From: JACDAN01 sp035711385
Lineage (GTDB): Bacteria; Actinomycetota; Thermoleophilia; Gaiellales; Gaiellaceae
DNA length: 16,821 bases
Assembly (NCBI GenBank): GCA_035711385.1
Contig: DASTCG010000166.1
Location: 1 to 16,821 of the forward strand
Direction of reading: 5' to 3'
The translations under genes were made by a program, and so were the position numbers. Below the pieces are notes generated by a model. That model had not been told where the DNA came from, did no database searches, and was given only the letters and a program-made list of their open reading frames with translations. Position 1 is the stretch's first letter. The number at the start of each line of letters is the position of its first letter. This document shows positions 7,361 through 14,141 of the stretch, in pieces.

Positions 7361-8222
7361 CGCATGAATGTAGCCCCGCCGGCTCCCGGTGGAAGGCGAC
7401 GCCGGCGACGACGAGGCCGATCCCGGCCGCCTCGACGAGGCTCGGAATTTGGCGGAGCACCACGACGCCGATCACCGTCGCCGTCGCCGGCAGGAGCGAG
7501 ACCAGGAACGCGTAGGTCGCCCGCGGAATCCGCGCCATCGCCAGCTGGTCGAACACGTAGGGGACGACCGAGGACGAGATCCCGACGCCGGCACCCGCGG
7601 CAAGCAGCAGCGGAGCAGCCAGCGCCGGCGCGGCGTCGGAGGCGCCGAGCGGCAGCACGCACGCGAAGGCGACGAGCATCGCGGCGGCGAGCCCGTCGAT
7701 TCCGCCCATCCCGCTCCGAGCGACCCGGTGCGCAAGGACGATGTAGGCCGCGAAGAGGACGGCGTTGAGGAGCGCGAAGGCCACGCCCAGCGGCTCGCCC
7801 TCGAGCCGCACGTCGGTCAGCACGTAGACGCCCGCAACCGCAGCGGCCAGGGCCAGACCGTTCCGCCGCGTCCGCGTCCCGAGCGCGGCGAGCGCGATCA
7901 CCGGGAGGAACTCGATCGCAGCGACGGTCCCGAGCGGGAGCCGGTCGATCGCGAGGTAGAAGCAGGGGTTCATCGCGGCCAGGACGACCCCCATCGCGAC
8001 CACGGTCCGGTTTCGAAGCAGCCTCCACGGCCGGCGCCAGAGCGCGAAGACGAGCGCGGCCGTCCCGATCCGCAGCCAGGCGACGCCCAACGGCTCCACC
8101 CGGGCGAAGAGGAGCACCGCGAACGCCGGCCCGAGATAGTGGAAGACCGCGCTGACCACGAAGTAGCTCTCCGGCGGGGCGTTCGAGCCGAGGCGACCGA
8201 GCGGTCTGGACATCGCCGACAT
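7215..8222 (-). CDS. EamA/RhtA-type drug/metabolite-transporter exporter
   Basis: This 335-residue inner-membrane protein has two EamA repeats and about ten hydrophobic helices. It is similar by eye to E. coli RhtA, the threonine/homoserine exporter: WRLLRNR, AAMNPCFYLAIDRLPLGTVA and the second-half pattern SSVVPYVFDQLAMARIP. It probably exports an amino acid or related metabolite. The membrane part ends near residue 280 (LVVAGVAFHRE). The last ~55 residues are a polar, Arg/Ala-rich tail read out of frame through the start of the downstream hydrolase gene, giving a 146-nt overlap. In the neighbouring frame a stop at 7357-7359 would give the usual ATGA coupling, so a frameshift is plausible. 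The ATG at 8222 was chosen; an in-frame ATG at 8213 is also possible. It is divergent from an Lrp-type regulator. Confidence 0.85.
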   Translation of the reverse strand: MSAMSRPLGRLGSNAPPESYFVVSAVFHYLGPAFAVLLFARVEPLGVAWLRIGTAALVFALWRRPWRLLRNRTVVAMGVVLAAMNPCFYLAIDRLPLGTVAAIEFLPVIALAALGTRTRRNGLALAAAVAGVYVLTDVRLEGEPLGVAFALLNAVLFAAYIVLAHRVARSGMGGIDGLAAAMLVAFACVLPLGASDAAPALAAPLLLAAGAGVGISSSVVPYVFDQLAMARIPRATYAFLVSLLPATATVIGVVVLRQIPSLVEAAGIGLVVAGVAFHREPAGLHSCDEALSALPARTRPLPAGSRGHDAARSARHGRDGRAQGLPDRAREGAAC

Positions 8223-8226
8223 TGTC

Positions 8227-8236
8227 GTTGCGCAAC
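8227..8236. promoter_or_regulatory. Candidate operator palindrome between exporter and Lrp-type regulator
   Basis: GTTGCGCAAC is a perfect 10-bp palindrome inside the 42-bp gap between the divergent EamA exporter (start 8222) and the Lrp-type gene (start 8265). A weak promoter for the regulator could use TTGCGC (8228-8233) as -35 and TAAGCT (8250-8255) as -10 with a 16-bp spacer. Binding at the palindrome could then control both genes, as Lrp-family regulators commonly control themselves and a divergent transporter. The palindrome is seen directly; operator function is inferred. Confidence 0.45.
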
Positions 8237-8264
8237 AGCCGAGATGGCCTAAGCTTCGAAGGTC

Positions 8265-8702
8265 TTGGACGAAACGGACCGGCGCCTTCTAAGGGAATTG
8301 CAGGAGAACGCCCGCCTATCGCTCGCCGAGCTCGGGCGGCGGGTCAATCTCTCCTCGCCCGCAGTCGCGGAGCGGGTCCAGCGCCTCGAGCGGACGGGAG
8401 TGATCGCCGGCTACCGCGCGGACGTCGACTCGAAGGCGCTCGGGTATCCGATCGCGGCGTTCGTCCGGATCCGCCCGACGACGCGGCAGCTGCACAAGAT
8501 CCCGGAGCTCGCGCGCGAGGTGCCGGAGGTCGTCGAGTGCCACCGCGTCACGGGAGAGGACTGCTTCGTGCTCAAGCTCCACCTCCGGGCCATGGACGAC
8601 CTGGAGGACATCCTCGACCGCTTCATCGTGCTGGGCCAGACGACGACCTCGATCATCCACTCGACGCCGATCGCCGAGCGAGCCCTGCCGCTCGAGGACT
8701 GA
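8265..8702 (+). CDS. Lrp/AsnC-family transcriptional regulator
   Basis: This 145-residue protein has the full Lrp/AsnC architecture. The N-terminal winged helix-turn-helix (about 1-55) opens DETDRRLLRELQENARLS and contains LAELGRRVNLSSPAVAERVQRLE. A RAM effector-binding domain (about 62-140) carries the typical VTGEDCFVLKL with Gly97/Asp99. Such proteins form dimers to octamers and respond to amino acids. The start is TTG at 8265: it gives the canonical N-terminus, and no ATG or GTG lies closer in frame. A short AAGG lies just upstream. It is divergent from an RhtA-type exporter, so control of that exporter by an amino acid ligand is the natural guess. The tryptophan operon 2 kb away is a less certain target. 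Confidence 0.93.
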   Translation: MDETDRRLLRELQENARLSLAELGRRVNLSSPAVAERVQRLERTGVIAGYRADVDSKALGYPIAAFVRIRPTTRQLHKIPELAREVPEVVECHRVTGEDCFVLKLHLRAMDDLEDILDRFIVLGQTTTSIIHSTPIAERALPLED

Positions 8703-8724
8703 GCTGGGCGGGTCTAGCCCGGCT
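8702..8724. terminator. Candidate bidirectional hairpin terminator
   Basis: Between the convergent Lrp-type gene (stop ends at 8702) and the ABM-like gene (stop at 8714-8716), AGCTGGGC (8702-8709) and GCCCGGCT (8717-8724) form an 8-bp stem with one G-T wobble and a 7-nt loop. There is no T-run, which is common in high-GC genomes. Position and symmetry suit termination from both sides, but function is inferred. Confidence 0.4.
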
Positions 8725-9043
8725 GGTCGCCGACCGGCGGATCCGAGTGGACGACCTCGTGGTAGACGACGGTCAGCTCGCGGTCGACGAGGTAGCGGTC
8801 GTCCTCCGGGTAGAAGACGGCCGTGTCGTCCGTGGTGCCCGAGAACCCACCGGCGGCCTCGACCGACTCCCAGAGCGTGATCGTCGTGAACTCGGCGCGG
8901 TCGCCGTCGATTCGACGCAGGACGATCGTGGCCAGGTTGCCAGGGGTGTCGCGCGAGGCCCGCATCCCGGTGCGCTCCACGTAGTCCGTGTAGGCGTCGG
9001 CGTCCTCGGCGGCGGTCCACCCGCGCCAGACGCGCGCGATCAT
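8714..9043 (-). CDS. Antibiotic-biosynthesis-monooxygenase-like (ABM) small protein
   Basis: This 109-residue protein looks like a dimeric alpha/beta-barrel (ferredoxin-fold) ABM-type protein. It has a first strand MIARVWRGWTA, a helix with DADAYTDYVERTG, strands NLATIVLRR and AEFTTITLWES, then a C-terminal strand with HEVVH. Members act as small monooxygenases, haem-degrading enzymes or stress proteins; no substrate is visible. The ATG at 9043 overlaps the GNAT stop as ATGA, so it is translationally coupled and last in the - strand run. The family call rests on fold-like pattern and length, not on a diagnostic catalytic residue. Confidence 0.7.
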   Translation of the reverse strand: MIARVWRGWTAAEDADAYTDYVERTGMRASRDTPGNLATIVLRRIDGDRAEFTTITLWESVEAAGGFSGTTDDTAVFYPEDDRYLVDRELTVVYHEVVHSDPPVGDQPG

Positions 9044-9321
9044 CGAGCCTCGCCGACGAGGTCGGCGTACTCGGGGTGCCGGGCGAGGTAGCTCCGCACG
9101 AACGGGCAGCGCGGGACGATCTGCAGCCCGCGCGAGCGGATGTCGTCGAGCGTGCCGGCGACGAGCCGGCCGCCGATCCCCTGGCCCTCGAACTCGGGGG
9201 CGACCTCGGTGTGGACGAGCACGATCGCGTCGTCGCGCTCCCTGTAGAAGACGACGCCCGCGACCCGGCCGTCGACCAGCCCCTCGTAGCGCCGCTCCTG
9301 AGGGTTGTCGCGAACCGTCAT
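9040..9321 (-). CDS. Small GNAT N-acetyltransferase (Acetyltransf_CG type)
   Basis: This 93-residue minimal GNAT protein matches the short GCN5-related family (YidJ/Yjdj-like). It has a strand GVVFYRERDDAIVLVHTEV (about 22-40), the acetyl-CoA pyrophosphate loop EGQGIGGRL (45-53), a helix, and the closing strand IVPRCPFVRSYLARHPEY typical of this subfamily. The whole catalytic core is present, and the length is normal for the subfamily. The acceptor substrate is unknown. The ATG at 9321 overlaps the stop of the CDGSH protein as ATGA, and the 3' end overlaps the ABM-like gene by 4 nt, so the three form one coupled unit. Confidence 0.88.
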   Translation of the reverse strand: MTVRDNPQERRYEGLVDGRVAGVVFYRERDDAIVLVHTEVAPEFEGQGIGGRLVAGTLDDIRSRGLQIVPRCPFVRSYLARHPEYADLVGEAR

Positions 9322-9728
9322 CCGCGGAACCCGGCCTCGCGATGGCTGCCGTCGCAGAACGGCTTGTTCCCGGACTGCCCGCAACGGCAGAACGCCCCAC
9401 GCGTGATGTCCTCGACGGAGCCGTCCTGCCGCACGACCCGGATCGGGCCACGGACGAGCAGCGGGCCGTCCGGATCTGGGGTGATCTCGACCGAGGTCGG
9501 GGCAGGCCGAGCCTCGCCGCGCAGCCTGCGCAACCGCAGCGCGCCGGACGGGCAGCCCTCGACGGCGTCCTCGATCTCGTCCGCAGGGGCCTGCGTGGGG
9601 TCGATCCAGGGCCGGCGCTCCTTCTCGAAGACGCGTGGGAGGGCGCGGACGCAGTTCTGGGAGTGGTAACAGAGCCGGGGCCGCCATTCGACGACGATCT
9701 CTTCGGTGGCGTACTCGCGGACCGCCAT
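9318..9728 (-). CDS. Fer4_19-CDGSH iron-sulfur fusion protein
   Basis: This 136-residue protein carries two different iron-sulfur modules. The N-terminal part (about 10-72) has the divergent 4Fe-4S mono-cluster pattern with Cys20, Cys26 and Cys59-Pro60, plus RLCYHSQNCVRALPRVF. The C-terminal part (about 80-136) ends in the CDGSH motif CRCGQSGNKPFCDGSH, with Cys114, Cys116, Cys125 and His129 as 2Fe-2S ligands. Only three cysteines are obvious in the first module, as often in this family. It probably works in electron transfer or redox sensing in the cytoplasm. It sits 28 nt after the LtrA-type gene and is coupled to the GNAT. Domain calls are firm; the electron partners are unknown. Confidence 0.92.
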   Translation of the reverse strand: MAVREYATEEIVVEWRPRLCYHSQNCVRALPRVFEKERRPWIDPTQAPADEIEDAVEGCPSGALRLRRLRGEARPAPTSVEITPDPDGPLLVRGPIRVVRQDGSVEDITRGAFCRCGQSGNKPFCDGSHREAGFRG

Positions 9729-9736
9729 TGGGCGAC

Positions 9737-9761
9737 CGTAGCGAACGCCGGCGGCGCTACG
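9737..9761. repeat. Perfect 7-bp inverted repeat between LtrA and CDGSH genes
   Basis: CGTAGCG (9737-9743) and CGCTACG (9755-9761) form a perfect stem around an 11-nt GC-rich loop that contains the palindrome GCCGGC. One arm includes the TAG stop of the LtrA-type gene, and the loop lies in the 28-nt gap before the CDGSH gene. It could attenuate or partly end transcription here, or protect the RNA. No T-run follows. The function is a guess. Confidence 0.4.
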
Positions 9762-10950
9762 CGCCGGCCTCCTCGCGCATGAGCGCCTGCCTCGCCCGCG
9801 CGCGCGAGCCGGCGAAGCGGATCGCCTCGAGGAAGATCAGCACCCAGAGCACGAGCGCGAGGATCGCCAGCGTGGTCAGCGCCGGGAGCTCCCGCGCGGC
9901 CGGTATCAGCCCGACAGCGACGAGGGCGGCGACCAGACGGTGGTTGTTGACCGTGTGGATGTTCCGGTAGCGGTGGGCGACGTGGGCAAGGAGGTAGAGC
10001 GCCGTCCCGCCGAGCATCGCCACCGCCGGGATCGTCTCCAGCGGGTCGCCGACGTGCGCGAGCGTCGTCTTCAGCCCGAGCGCGCCGAGGACGATGCCGG
10101 CGACCATCGGGAAGTGCAGGTACGAGTACGTGTCACGCGCGCGCTCGTTGCGCTCGCGGCCGGGCGGCAGGCTCGCAAGCCCCCGCTCGGCCAGCATCGC
10201 GACCACGTCGAAGTAGAGCCACCAGATCGCGGCGGCGACCGCGATTCCGAGCACTGCGGCGGTCACCTCCCCCGGCCCGACCGTGCCGCCTGCGCCCACG
10301 CCGATCGCGACGATCGACTCGCCCAGCGCGATCATGATGATCAGCCCGTGCCGCTCCGCGAAATGGCTCGGATGCTCGAGGCTCCACCCTTCGGCGCCGA
10401 AGAAGAACGGTCCGCCCATGTCGATAAGGAGCGCGGCGAGCCAGAGCCCTCCCTGGAGCCAGCCGTCGGTCGCTGCGGCTGCGACGAGCAGGCCGACACC
10501 GATCGCGGAGCTGGCGGCGAGACCGAGCACCGACTGCCGGAGCTTCGGGTCGTCGACGCTCGCGATGACGAACAGCGCGATGTGCGCCCCGCGCACGACG
10601 GCGTAGGCGAGCGCGAACAGGAGCGCCTCGTCGCCGAAGGCCCCGGGTACCGCCAGCGCCGCCACCAGGAAGGCGGCCATCGCGGCGAACATCGCGAACC
10701 GAACGCCGCCCTCCTCCGGATCGAGGACGCTCGTCAGCCACGCGTACCCCACCCACGACCACCAGAGGACGCCGAGGACGAGGATGCCTCTCCCGAGACC
10801 GGCCCAGGTGGGATCGGCCGCCATGAGCGCCGTGCACTGCGTGAGCGCGAGGACGAAGACGAGATCGAAGAAGAGCTCGAGCGGCGTCACGCGCTCGCTC
10901 TGGCGGACGACCGCCGAGATCCGCGGGGCACGGGCCGAGCCGACGCTCAC
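9757..10950 (-). CDS. Low-temperature-requirement A (LtrA) family membrane protein
   Basis: This 397-residue polytopic membrane protein has many hydrophobic helices along its full length. Family marks are the N-terminal VTPLELFFDLVFVLALTQ (about 21-38) and the middle HFAERHGLIIMIALGESIVAIG. The family is named from Listeria LtrA, linked to growth at low temperature, but its biochemical activity is not established. The GTG at 10950 overlaps the histidine phosphatase stop (GTGA). Length and motifs are complete, so it looks intact. Its link to the lipid genes upstream in the same run is open: a membrane-related role would fit, but there is no direct sequence evidence. Confidence 0.92.
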   Translation of the reverse strand: MSVGSARAPRISAVVRQSERVTPLELFFDLVFVLALTQCTALMAADPTWAGLGRGILVLGVLWWSWVGYAWLTSVLDPEEGGVRFAMFAAMAAFLVAALAVPGAFGDEALLFALAYAVVRGAHIALFVIASVDDPKLRQSVLGLAASSAIGVGLLVAAAATDGWLQGGLWLAALLIDMGGPFFFGAEGWSLEHPSHFAERHGLIIMIALGESIVAIGVGAGGTVGPGEVTAAVLGIAVAAAIWWLYFDVVAMLAERGLASLPPGRERNERARDTYSYLHFPMVAGIVLGALGLKTTLAHVGDPLETIPAVAMLGGTALYLLAHVAHRYRNIHTVNNHRLVAALVAVGLIPAARELPALTTLAILALVLWVLIFLEAIRFAGSRARARQALMREEAGA

Positions 10951-11528
10951 TCGGGCCTCCCCAGCGGCGCGTTCCAGCGCAGCAGGACCCGCGTCTCGCG
11001 CTCGTGGCCGAGGACGCTGATCGTCGCCGGGTCGAGGGCGAGAAGCCTGCCCGCCCCGGGCTCGAGGCCGAGCCAGCGGGCGGCGAGCACGCGGAGCGAA
11101 TGGCCGTGGGCGAAGACGAGCGCCGCGCCCTCCGTTTGCTCAAGCTCGGCGAGCACACGGTCGAGGCGGGCGGCGAGGTCCGCGGCCGTCTCGCCGTCGG
11201 GGACGCCGTCGCGCCAGAGCGTCCAACCCGGCCGCTCCTCGCGGATCTCCGCCGTCGTCCGCCCCTCGTGGGCGCCGTAGTCCCACTCCCTGAGCTCGTC
11301 CCGCAGCGCGGCGGTCTCGCCGAAGCCGGCGAGCCGGGCGGTCTCGGCCGCCCGCGAGAGGGGGCTCGTCAGTACCCGGTCGAAACTCCAGCCTCGGAGC
11401 CCAGCAGCGAGCGCGCGGGCCTGCGCCCGTCCGACCTCCGTGAGCGGGATGTCCGTGTGGCCGGTGTGCCTCCCGTCCCGGCTCCATTCCGTCTCGCCGT
11501 GCCGGACGAGGACGATCTCACTCGCCAT
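10947..11528 (-). CDS. Histidine phosphatase (phosphoglycerate-mutase-like) family protein
   Basis: This 193-residue branch-1 histidine phosphatase has the phospho-acceptor motif VRHGETEW, with Arg9 and His10. The second arginine region is LTSPLSRAAETA (53-64), the acid is Glu81 in REWDYGAHEGRT, and the second histidine is His141 in FAHGHS. All catalytic parts are present. The length and Glu-containing DYG..EG pattern fit phosphatases such as CobC/GpmB relatives rather than the larger dPGM glycolytic mutase. The phosphorylated substrate is unknown. The ATG at 11528 lies 11 nt after the PPOX stop, and the gene overlaps LtrA by 4 nt. No clear ribosome binding site is seen. Confidence 0.93.
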   Translation of the reverse strand: MASEIVLVRHGETEWSRDGRHTGHTDIPLTEVGRAQARALAAGLRGWSFDRVLTSPLSRAAETARLAGFGETAALRDELREWDYGAHEGRTTAEIREERPGWTLWRDGVPDGETAADLAARLDRVLAELEQTEGAALVFAHGHSLRVLAARWLGLEPGAGRLLALDPATISVLGHERETRVLLRWNAPLGRPE

Positions 11529-11539
11529 GGGCTCGGCGG

Positions 11540-11959
11540 TCAGCCGGCCCAGGGGCCGACGCCGCCCAGCCGCTCGGGCGTCGTCCGCATCACGAACCCG
11601 GGAGGCGGGTCGTCCATCGGCGGGAACTTGACGTCGGGGCCGAGGTAGACGTACGCGAGGCGCTGGAGGAGCTCGGGCGCGCCCCCAGGCTCGAGCCGGG
11701 CGCGGCCGTGGACGACGAGGTACTCCTTCAGCCCCGGCGGGTGCAGCTTCGTGCCCTCGAAGGAGAGCGTGACGCGCGGGTCGCGCCGGACGTTCTTCAG
11801 CTTCTGCTGCGTCGGCGCGAGGTGCCCGGAGACGAGCTCGCCGTCCTCGATCCCGATCCAGACGCAAGAGACCTGCGGCGCCCCGTCGGCGTTGAGCGTC
11901 ACGAGGTGCCCGAGCGCCCCCGACTCGATCAGCTCGCGGGCTTCTGCCGACAGTTCCAC
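11540..11959 (-). CDS. PPOX-class (F420/flavin-dependent) oxidoreductase
   Basis: This 139-residue split-barrel protein belongs to the pyridoxamine-5'-phosphate-oxidase-like family. It shows GALGHLVTLNADGAPQVSCVWIG (14-36), SGHLAPTQQKLKNVRRDPRVTLSFE (44-68) and YLVVHGRARLE (80-90). The T/S-QQK-L-N-RDPRV pattern is typical of the actinobacterial F420-dependent PPOX subgroup (Rv1155-like). These reduce or oxidise small molecules using F420 or flavin; the substrate is not predictable. The start is probably GTG at 11959 (MELSAEARELIES); the frame is open far upstream only as a shadow of the phospholipase gene. It lies 23 nt after the phospholipase stop and 11 nt before the histidine phosphatase. 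Confidence 0.87.
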   Translation of the reverse strand: MELSAEARELIESGALGHLVTLNADGAPQVSCVWIGIEDGELVSGHLAPTQQKLKNVRRDPRVTLSFEGTKLHPPGLKEYLVVHGRARLEPGGAPELLQRLAYVYLGPDVKFPPMDDPPPGFVMRTTPERLGGVGPWAG

Positions 11960-11982
11960 GGCGGCGACGATACCCCGAGCCG

Positions 11983-13764
11983 CTATGCCCGCGGAACGAT
12001 GCGCATCGTCGGCTTCGGGGTGGGCGCCTGCGCGTCGAAGTCTGGCCACTCGGCGGCGAGCGCATAGACGGCGTCGCTCGCGCGGAGGGCGTTCGTCCAC
12101 CAGGCGATCGGCGGCGGCTCGGGCGCCGCTCCGGCCTGCTGCCACTCGCGGACGACCCTGAGGAACGCGACCCGGCCCGGAAACTCGCCCTCGTACACCC
12201 CGGGGCGCCCAAACCCGGCTGGGCCGAGGCTCTGCTGGAGCATCTGCATCATCGTCCAGTAGCGCGTGATCCGGTGACGGTTCCAGTCGAACGTCTCGGG
12301 CTCGAGGACGGTCGAGCCCGCCTCGACGCCGCGCTCGACGAGCCGGTCGACGATCTCCGCGGACATGTTCAGGTTGAGCCCGCCCTCCTCGGAGGAGAGG
12401 CGGATCTGGCAGATCCTGTCGCGGTAGCCCGGGAGCTCGGCCTGCATGTTGTCGCGCCAGTTTCGAGCGGCGTTCAGGAGCTGCTCGAAGAACGCGCCGA
12501 GGCTGCCGACCTCCGTGAAGCCCGGCCTCCGGGGCTGGTCCGACATCTCCACGAGCTCCTGCCCCTCTCCGCGCCAGGGCTGGAGGTCGAGGCCGAAGGT
12601 CGGACGCCCGGGGAAGAGCGAGTCGAAGTAGTGGATCGGGAAGTTGCTCGAGATCCCGCCGTCCGACATCGTGTGCTGGACGAAGGCGTCGCCGGGCCCG
12701 TCCGCCCGCCAGAACGGGACGGTTGAGAGGAGGATCGGGAAGCTGAGGCTGAGCCGGGCCGCCACGACGATCGGAAGGTCGAGCCCCGGCACCGGGTAGA
12801 GGCGCCGGCCCTCGCGCCCCGGGTCCGCCGTCGCCCAGGGCGTCGTCGCCTCGACCATGTGGTCGACGACGGCCTCCGGAAACAGCCTCCGCCACTCGTC
12901 CGGGTCGAAGAAGTAGGGCTTCTCCTCGTCCGCCGGCTCCGGGAGGGGCAGCGTCACCGGCCGGGAGGCGCTCAGGTCGGTCGTGACCAGCTGGAGGTTG
13001 ACCTCGGCGTTCGCGGGGTCGGAGCCGACGAGGTCGCGGAAGGTCAGGGGCGCCGGCGGGTCGCCGGCGCAGTGCTGGACGGTCTCGTAGAGCCAGTCGG
13101 TCAGCCCCGAGCTCGGCGGCCGGCCGGCCTCGGTCCGCCCGCTGCACATCCCCCACCAGGTCGCCTTCAGCGACCGGTCGAGGTTGCCGGCGAAGCGCAG
13201 GAACGCGGCGAGCGCGAAGGCCGCGACGACGAGCGCCGCGAGCGGAATTGCGGCCACGCCGAGCACCACGGCCGCCACGATCTCGAGCGTGCCGGGGTCG
13301 CCCGAGAGCAGCGCCCAGATCGCGGTCACCACGATTGCGGCCCAGAGGAGGACTGCGATCGCCGCGCCGAGAAGAAAGCGCCGGTCGACGCGGAGGATCG
13401 AGACGGCCGCGCCCGAGAGGCGCCGGGCGAGCGAGCCCGACGACGTGACGGCCCCGAGACCGACCTCGAAGGCGGGCCGTGCCGCCGGTGTCGGCTGGAA
13501 GAGGTCGAGCACGAAGCCTGGTTGGGTGATCTCCTCCCCCACCTCGTCCAGCACGGCGAACGCATCCGGGTCGCCGTGGTTCCGCCGGTACTCGCAGGCC
13601 GCGGCGGCGACCGCGGCGATCGCACCGGCCGAGGCGCCGCCGAGGTTCCGGAAGCGGTACTTCCCCGAGATCCTCGTGATTGCCCCGGGGTAGACCACGC
13701 CGCTCGTGATCCCGCCCTTCATGACGAGGTCGCACTCGAGCTCGGGCGGCGCCGTGGAGCTCAC
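11983..13764 (-). CDS. Patatin-like phospholipase with internal transmembrane helices
   Basis: This 593-residue patatin-family lipid acyl hydrolase has the Ser-Asp dyad. The oxyanion segment is MKGGITSGVVYPGAI (15-29), the nucleophile elbow GGASAG (42-47) holds Ser45, and the acid is Asp368 in SDGGISSNFPI. Two strong hydrophobic stretches (about 131-151 and 162-190) lie between nucleophile and acid, so the enzyme is probably membrane-anchored with a cytoplasmic catalytic core. It would release fatty acids from membrane lipids. The remaining C-terminal ~220 residues carry no domain I recognise. The GTG at 13764 overlaps the small membrane protein stop as GTGA; the frame runs upstream to 15324 only as a shadow. 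In the same run is an alpha-dioxygenase-like enzyme that would use free fatty acids. Confidence 0.9.
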   Translation of the reverse strand: MSSTAPPELECDLVMKGGITSGVVYPGAITRISGKYRFRNLGGASAGAIAAVAAAACEYRRNHGDPDAFAVLDEVGEEITQPGFVLDLFQPTPAARPAFEVGLGAVTSSGSLARRLSGAAVSILRVDRRFLLGAAIAVLLWAAIVVTAIWALLSGDPGTLEIVAAVVLGVAAIPLAALVVAAFALAAFLRFAGNLDRSLKATWWGMCSGRTEAGRPPSSGLTDWLYETVQHCAGDPPAPLTFRDLVGSDPANAEVNLQLVTTDLSASRPVTLPLPEPADEEKPYFFDPDEWRRLFPEAVVDHMVEATTPWATADPGREGRRLYPVPGLDLPIVVAARLSLSFPILLSTVPFWRADGPGDAFVQHTMSDGGISSNFPIHYFDSLFPGRPTFGLDLQPWRGEGQELVEMSDQPRRPGFTEVGSLGAFFEQLLNAARNWRDNMQAELPGYRDRICQIRLSSEEGGLNLNMSAEIVDRLVERGVEAGSTVLEPETFDWNRHRITRYWTMMQMLQQSLGPAGFGRPGVYEGEFPGRVAFLRVVREWQQAGAAPEPPPIAWWTNALRASDAVYALAAEWPDFDAQAPTPKPTMRIVPRA

Positions 13765-14138
13765 CGCCGGAACTCCCGGCTGGCGAGCACGGCGAGCAGG
13801 ACGTTGGCCGCGGAGACCCCGGTCGCCACCCTGGCGGCCTTCGGCGGCAGCTGGCCGTTCAGCCCGGCCAGCGCCGCAGAGGCCGTGTCGGAGGCGTGGA
13901 TCAGCACCGAGAACCGTAAGGCGTGTCGCCGGACCGCCGGATCGCGGCTGAGGAGGTCGAGCCCGATCAGCACGGTGCGGATCCCGAACATCCGCAGCGC
14001 GTGGACGGCGGCGCCGTCGGCGTCGCGCTCGCGTCCGATCCGCTGCGCGAACATCCGGGGCGCGACGAGCGCCGCGCCGCCGTTGAAGAGCCGGACGCCT
14101 GCGAGCGACACGCGGGCGGCCTTCCCGACGAGCCGCAC
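13761..14138 (-). CDS. Small hydrophobic membrane protein of unknown function
   Basis: This 125-residue protein has three or four hydrophobic segments: about 10-28, 48-62, 75-92 and 103-118. The start is GTG at 14138, set by a strong GGGAGG site (14145-14150) six bases upstream that overlaps the dioxygenase stop. It resembles small DUF4267-like membrane proteins in size and pattern, but I cannot name the family with confidence. It lies 3 nt after the alpha-dioxygenase-like gene and overlaps the phospholipase start by 4 nt. That placement suggests it works with both, perhaps as an anchor or scaffold at the membrane. The function is unknown and this role is inferred. Confidence 0.8.
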   Translation of the reverse strand: MRLVGKAARVSLAGVRLFNGGAALVAPRMFAQRIGRERDADGAAVHALRMFGIRTVLIGLDLLSRDPAVRRHALRFSVLIHASDTASAALAGLNGQLPPKAARVATGVSAANVLLAVLASREFRR

Positions 14139-14141
14139 CGC

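Noticed and set aside
11960..13735. Extension of the PPOX frame across the phospholipase gene as one large protein
   Set aside because: The extended part has no motif and lies out of frame with the patatin Ser and Asp motifs; a GTG start at 11959 gives a complete PPOX protein.
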